Assembly: GCF_026230105.1 (NCBI RefSeq)
Contig: NC_079484.1
Span: 11,051,805 to 11,115,804, forward strand
Direction: 5' to 3'
Length of the DNA: 64,000 bases
DNA from: Diorhabda sublineata
Taxonomy: Eukaryota; Arthropoda; Insecta; Coleoptera; Chrysomelidae
The translations under genes and the position numbers were made by a program. A model generated the notes under the pieces. The model was not told the DNA's origin, searched no databases, and was given only the letters and a program-made list of their open reading frames with translations. This document shows, piece after piece, positions 59,090 through 64,000 of the stretch (within the stretch, counting starts at the first letter, position 1; each line of letters opens with the position of its first letter).

Positions 59090-59375
59090 GATCAGGGAGC
59101 GAAAAACACAGGAAATAAATGTTTGGGCAGGAATTATTAATAAGCACTTAATATTTCATAGAACGTCATTCAAATGCTGACAGATATTTGAAACTATTAA
59201 GTAAGTGATGTTTCAGCAATATCAGCCATATTTCTCATTACACCCGAGCTTTATATAACTCTAGATGTAGTATTTCCACAGAGTGGATGATATTACATCG
59301 AGGAACAAGAAAATGTCCACCCGGGGTATCGGACTTGACTCCGTTAGATTTATCGTGGAGATACATTGATTATGA
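59090..59375 (+). pseudogene. Tc1/mariner transposase relic
   Basis: Frames give INVWAGIINKHLIFHRTSF (the W.G......G..FF block). Residues like HYTRALYNSRCSISTEWM resemble the PHYTRAVR..LD..FP region. CPPGVSDLTPLDLSWRYIDY matches the SPDLTPLDFFLWGYLK block with the third Asp. Frame changes and stops occur throughout. The relic ends where the long-inverted-repeat element at 59431 begins. Confidence 0.55.
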
Positions 59376-59430
59376 AATATTATTTTGCAAAAGATAAAAC
59401 TTTCCAATATCTACTCAAAGAGTCGTTTTA

Positions 59431-61318
59431 TAGTCCAGTGAAATTTTACATAGACGTTACATTATTCTTAGGAAGCGATGAAACTTTTGGATGTGATGTG
59501 AAGGAGCTTAACCTCGAATTTATGGGGTCGCAACCCTTGTCCCGCGGCCGTTATCTTAGAAAACTATATCTTTCAAACTACCAATCACACAAAAAATTTG
59601 TGATGTAATAAATTGTAGCAAATCGCTTTGTCTACAAAATTTTGTCTCTATGACTTTTCAATCTAAACTCAAAAATAAAAAAGTTATCAACAAAAATAAG
59701 TGAAAATTTCGGGATCTAATTCAGGCTCAAAGGTGAAAGTTTGCGGAAAGAGGGGGGTTAAAATTGGAGTTGGTAATCCGTCTCCATTTAAGTCCTGCTT
59801 TTCTGCAGCCACACATGCTCCCACAGCTTCCTCTGCATCTGCAGAATATCTATTTAATAAGGTCCGTGGTGCTGGAGGCTTGGATTAGTTTCCAGATATT
59901 TCCATACTTGCTCCTACTGTTTTGGTGAATCTTTTATATCGCATAATGTCTAAAGAATCATCTTTATTACTGCCGTATAGCAATACAAAGAAACGTTTGC
60001 CAACGAGAGCAAGCAATGACGTATCAACCTTCTGACTATACTGTGGTCTAGCGCTCCACCAACTGCTAACTCAGGCTATTTATCCATAATGTTTGAAAAT
60101 TTTAATTTGCCCCTGTTATAAGCTGCTGATGTTGTGTCACATCCTAAAAAAGCATGGAAAAACAGTAAATTATCAGTTATAAAATCTGCATATCCAAAAC
60201 CTGAAGGACTATATAGGTGATCAGATGTCCGGCATTAGGAAGGTTGTAAAAAGAAAACGTTGGGCTGTTTTCTGGCTGATGCTGTAAGATAAAAATGTCA
60301 ATGTCCTCTGCTACAATGGTTACAGAATCATAGCATTGGGATGCAGCAAGCGCAGAAGATACGATGACTGTATCTTCATCGAATTCAGCCTAATCAACAA
60401 TAAAACCCACCTCTAAGAGCAGTTTTGAAAAGCTTTATTTTTTTTTCAGTACTAAGAAACTTTTCTTGGGATATTGTTGGTACGGTGCTCTTATCAAACT
60501 AAATTTCTGTCGATTTACTATTTTTGTGCGTCGTAAGCGTTCCCATGACTTTATTCTTGCGATATGAGGATTTTCTAAGTATCCATCAAATGTTATACTT
60601 GCAGATAACCCATAATGTTGTTGTACACCGAACATACTTCTCAAGAATTCCCTTCATCGACGAATTGCGATCTCAAACAACTTTGTGTAAAAGAAAATTA
60701 TTATTATTATTATTATACCGATTATAAAATAAGGGTGTATCTTTCTCACACTCCTTTTAGAAAACAAGAATATTTTAGGCTCTATGTTGAGGGCAAGAGA
60801 AAACAATAAATACGTCACATTGTAATAAAAATGATATGTAATATCTGCAAATGTTTACTTTTTACCTGATTTTAATGAGTTTTAGGCCCGAATCAACTTC
60901 GGAGCGTTCTCAAGCTTTCATAAATGCATCTAATAGGAAAAAGTATCGCAAAACATTCGTGGAAATCTCCCCAATAAAATATATCATGTAGTTTTGTGAT
61001 AAAATGCAAAAATGAAGTTATGAAGAAAAAAAGGAAATTTTTTGAGAAATTTTCCCGAATTTTTGTTTTTGAATTTAGAGACAAAATTCTAGACAATTTT
61101 TCACTACAATTTTTTGGTGTTATTAGTAGTTTCAAAGATATGGCGAAAAAGGCGTTTCTATCTCTTTTTCTAAGATAGCGGTTGTGAAACAAGGGTTGCG
61201 ACCCCACAAACTTGGAATTAAGCTCTTAGTGACCCCCCTACACATCCTAAAAGTTCTTACATCGCGTTCTCAGATAAACGCAAGGTAAGGCCTAAATTTT
61301 GTAACATTTCACTGGAAT
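59431..61318 (-). mobile_element. Long-inverted-repeat element with GCDTTSA-family protein relic (member 1)
   Basis: The left arm (about 59431-59715) and right arm (about 60995-61318) are inverted copies. Shared boxes are TCCAGTGAAAT, CTTTTGGATGTG/CTTTTAGGATGTG, GAGCTTAA, GGGGTCGCAACCCTTG, TATCTTAGAAAA and TTTTGTCTCTA. The arms are 280-320 bases with substitutions and small indels. The 1.3 kb centre encodes, on the minus strand, a broken protein of an unusual family. The exact termini and target duplication were not found. Confidence 0.7.
59740..60425 (-). pseudogene. GCDTTSA-family transposon protein with PIN/FEN-like acidic motifs
   Basis: The minus strand from 60425 reads LLEVGFIVD, stop, AEFDEDTVIVSSALAASQCY, then DSVTIVAEDIDIFILQHQ. 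The spaced E-D-x-V-I-V and E-D-I-D-I-F-I-L acidic clusters recall PIN/FEN-type nuclease cores. After a damaged stretch comes NLLFFHAFLGCDTTSAAYNR, with the invariant-looking GCDTTSA. Further on are GKRFFVLLYGSNKDDSLD and, at the end, IFCRCRGSCGSMCGCRKAGL, a dense Cys tail. Frameshifts and stops are scattered. I recall such proteins as common, uncharacterised arthropod loci. The nuclease comparison is inference from motif spacing only. Confidence 0.6.
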
Positions 61319-62309
61319 ATTACTTGTATTTATGATTGTCTCAATGTATGTATTTCAGAGTGAATATTAACCCACGAATTGTCTATTTATTTTTAAGGAC
61401 GTTATCTAATTTATATGATCAAAATATACAGAAATTGGTATTTAGTACTTTTCACTATTTGTTCCTATAATTATTTTATTCCACTATATTCTTCATATAA
61501 GCTATGTATCATACGAACATATCATTCTCGTCAAATACATAACATTTTTCAAGTTAGATCAACCATATGGAGCATTATTTAGTAGTTTTATGACGGCTTT
61601 AAGAGTACAGCATTGTGTAGAATAGCAATAATATATTTATATATTTATAATAATATGTAAGGTATTGATTTAAAGGTGCTTTTGTTGATTTTTTTATTAA
61701 ATATTAATGTTATTTAGATATGGCATTTTTATTCAATCATTACACTTTCGATTTTACTCATAAATGGATTCTTTATATCAATGATTTAACAATCAATCAG
61801 TTACGTAAATTACTGATATTACGATTTTCGTTGGATTTACAAAAATATATTCATTTTCAATGAATCAGACCATATGCTTAAATCGAACAAAAGTCTATAG
61901 AGACACACACCGTTCTCCAAAATTTATTTTTTACACTATACTACACCCTGCACAAATTGCAAATGTAACCTTCAAGACCACATAAATCTTCATTTTGGTT
62001 AGATTCAGTTGAAAACAGAATTATTAAAGAAGTATTTTGTCCAAAGACCAGTCAAGTCAACACTATATATCGACGTAAAATTAGATTATAAGGCAAAATA
62101 ATAAATAAATAAACAATAAATCAAGCAAAGATAGTCAATAATGGGAGTCTTATCTTATCATGGGGTAGCTGTCTTATTTAATTATATATATCCAAATCAC
62201 TACTAAATTACCAAAACTGAATTGTGCAACTTTTTCATGAAGTTGGTTATAATTTTACGTATAAAACGCTGTCCAATGTATGGAATAAATTAAATTTTAG
62301 CGTTATTAC
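61319..62309. other. Intergenic stretch without recognised gene
   Basis: AT-rich; no motif or clear repeat boundary. Confidence 0.45.
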
Positions 62310-62508
62310 AATTTACATTATGAAAATATTGTCCCCCTCCAGTACCCCTTCGAAAATTTTAAATACGAAAGGGGGTCATGTGGCAACTTGTTCGAAAGGG
62401 AGTCCTCTCTTCAGTAATATGAATTTTTTTAAATTTGGTACAATGATAACTGAAAAAATTAACATTTTTTATGTACTTTACAATTAAATTAAATGTTCAA
62501 AATGATCA

Positions 62509-62706
62509 CTATTCACTTCTTGGATGATTTCGTATATTTTGTATGACCTCGGGGGTTATTTTGTTAATTTCTTCCGTTCTCTTAATTTTTAAACCAGCAA
62601 TATTGTCTAATCTATTAAAATGTACTTTCGGAATAAGCAGGTATTTTCGTACCTGTTCTGCTAAACATAAGGGCAAAATTTTTGAAGATACTAAAATATT
62701 AGTCAA
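62509..62706 (-). pseudogene. Inverted second copy of transposase C-terminus
   Basis: The minus frame contains LKIKRTEEINKITPEVIQNI. The + strand at 63585-63650 encodes the near-identical DLKIRRTEEINKINPVVIQN. This frame therefore comes from a second transposase copy in opposite orientation. Upstream in this frame, CLAEQVRKYLLIPKVHFNR is not seen in the + copy. Confidence 0.6.
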
Positions 62707-63010
62707 AAAGCTAAATAAACAATTTATATGAATCTAGTAGGCTACTGACATTTAGGTAGGTATTTAAGGTTGCTAAAGGACGTGCGCGTATTAAATTTAA
62801 TTACGGCTCATTTGTCCGAGACTCAAAGAATAAAAATTTTAATTATGATTGTTTATGGTAATGAAACAAAAACTAAAAAGGAGGTTTGTGAAAATTTTAA
62901 TAATAAATATCCTGGTCAACACGTTTCGTAGTCTACAGTTGGCAACATTGAAAATAGTTTTGTGAAACTGGACATGTGAAAAATATTGAAAAACCAGGTA
63001 GAAATGTTTA

Positions 63011-63547
63011 TTGATGAAAAAAGTTAGATGTAAATCATCTATTTTGACAGTTTTGCATAAAGAAAAATACCACCCTTACAAAGTTCATTTGGTTCAGGAG
63101 TTAAATGAAGATGATCCTGATAGAAAGCAAGAATTCTGTGAATTGATGATGGACAAAATGAACAAAATAGTTTTTTCTGATGAAGCAACGTTCCATTTAA
63201 ACGGAATGGTTAACAAACAAAATTTTAGATATTGGAGCAGAGAAAATCCTCTCAGGATGTGTGAGGCTCATACTCAATATCCTAAAAAAGTTAACGTTTG
63301 GGCTGGTGTCAGTAACAATAAAATTATTGGCACTTATTTTTTTGAACGCACAGTTTATGTTGAGGTTTATCTAAATTTTTTGATTAACTTCTCAGTTCTT
63401 ACACTACAAATACTTTTTCCTGATGTTAATCATCCAAATGAGATAGATCGATCTATTTACTACCAACAAGACGGAGTTCCACCGCTTTTTGCTCGTACAG
63501 TACAAAATATGAATTGGAAGACGTGTAACGATCGAAAAGCCGGCTAA
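63011..63547 (+). pseudogene. IS630/Tc1/mariner-type transposase, truncated at both ends
   Basis: The open frame of 178 codons begins after a stop-rich N-terminal region (62830-63010), where VCENFNNKYPGQH and a helix-turn-helix-like stretch can be read. It contains YHPYKVHLVQELNEDDPDRK, VFSDEATFHLNG (first Asp), YWSRENPLR, KKVNVWAGVSNNKIIGTYFF and YYQQDGVPPLFARTV (second Asp). The expected third-Asp block follows out of frame as SSDLTPLD near 63550, and the rest is frame-shifted and probably internally deleted. This family is common in insects and other animals. It is not functional as it stands. Confidence 0.8.
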
Positions 63548-64000
63548 ATCCTCCGATTTGACTCCTCTAGACCAGAAAATATTGCTGATTTAAAAATTAG
63601 GAGAACGGAAGAAATTAACAAAATAAACCCTGTGGTCATACAAAATGTGGTACACGAGAATTTCAAAATTGCCTCGGTTATTGTCAAGAAGTGAATGCTG
63701 GTCATTTTGAACATTTAATTCAAGTGTAAAGTACATTGGAAAATACATACATATCTTCATTCTAAGTAAAGTTTTGTGATAAATTATCAAAATTTTACAT
63801 CTTAAAAACTAATTTTCTCAGCTATAATTGCACCAAATTTAAAAAACTTTATATTGCAACAAGGTGCCATACGATCCCCTTTCTCATTTACAATTTTCGA
63901 GGGGGTGCTAGAGGGGGATAATATTTTCATACTGTAAATTGTTAAATTAAGAATAAAAATCGACCTGCTTCAGGTTTTTTTCACATAGTACATAATAATG

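Larger units (their letters stand above)
62310..63945 (+). mobile_element. Tc1/mariner-type element with an inverted copy of its own 3' end
   Basis: The left end contains ATGAAAATATTGTCCCCCTC, AGTACCCCTTCGAAAATT; the right end holds its inverse, AATTTTCGAGGGGGTGCTAG and GGGGGATAATATTTTCAT. Inverted similarity does not stop at the terminal repeats. The left side at 62485-62620 is an inverted copy of 63585-63715, including the 3' end of the transposase reading frame. Boxes TGTTCAAAATGA, ATTCACTTCTTG and TTGTTAATTTCTTCCGTTCTC are shared. The arms are thus about 300 bases or more and may continue to the window edge. The centre carries the transposase. Confidence 0.75.

Noticed and set aside
1..64000. 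tRNA, rRNA or snRNA genes
   Set aside because: No stretch with convincing A/B boxes and cloverleaf or rRNA core motifs was found by eye; a tRNAscan or Infernal run would settle it.

Overview
This is an AT-rich eukaryotic window that looks like insect nuclear DNA. A beetle is plausible from the mix of transposon types, but the species cannot be fixed from the sequence. The evidence is a multi-exon gene with consensus splice sites and large introns, embedded in decayed insect-type mobile elements. I see no bacterial operons, CRISPR array, rRNA or convincing tRNA.

The one clear host gene is the 3' part of a salt-inducible kinase, most like SIK2, on the + strand. Six coding exons keep phase across every junction: 1053-1255 (end of kinase domain and first half of the UBA domain), 4933-5498 (rest of UBA, linker), 7418-7929 (PKA/14-3-3 site), 10705-10915, 14188-14506, and a 34-codon terminal exon 33119-33220 after an 18.6 kb intron. 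If the last donor is not used, the message reads five further codons to a stop at 14524 and meets a poly(A) signal at 14987. The gene therefore appears to have two possible C-termini. Most of the kinase domain lies upstream of the window.

The introns hold most of the recognisable insertions. They include a rosa-like Tc1/mariner element (1773-3123), a Ginger-like integrase transposon (3892-4832), an irritans-type mariner (5953-6864), LINE fragments (9-317, 8690-9140, 18524-19460, 27803-27958) and a deleted Helitron (12257-13098). A 5'-truncated R1/Jockey-type LINE at 15754-17902 has an 11-bp target duplication. There is also a MITE, a C2H2-protein DNA transposon (22586-23898), a foldback MITE (25263-25781), an inverted-repeat element (27103-28270), a ~110-bp tandem array (28345-29141), a Tc1 relic, and two hAT relics (31133-31828, 32044-33000).

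Downstream of the kinase gene (33.2-64 kb) I find no convincing host gene. The region carries a mariner relic, a Crypton-type recombinase relic, more LINE pieces, a second MITE copy, a Tc1 relic, a hAT nested in a hAT-like element (56126-57713), and a Tc1/mariner element with an inverted second copy of its own 3' end (62310-63945).

The most interesting group is three elements with inverted-repeat arms at 36047-37215, 42661-44339 and 59431-61318. Two of them carry pieces of one poorly described protein family: paired acidic motifs reminiscent of PIN/FEN nucleases, a GCDTTSA motif, and a PPAP...LLN...C-rich tail. This may be an under-described class of DNA transposon.
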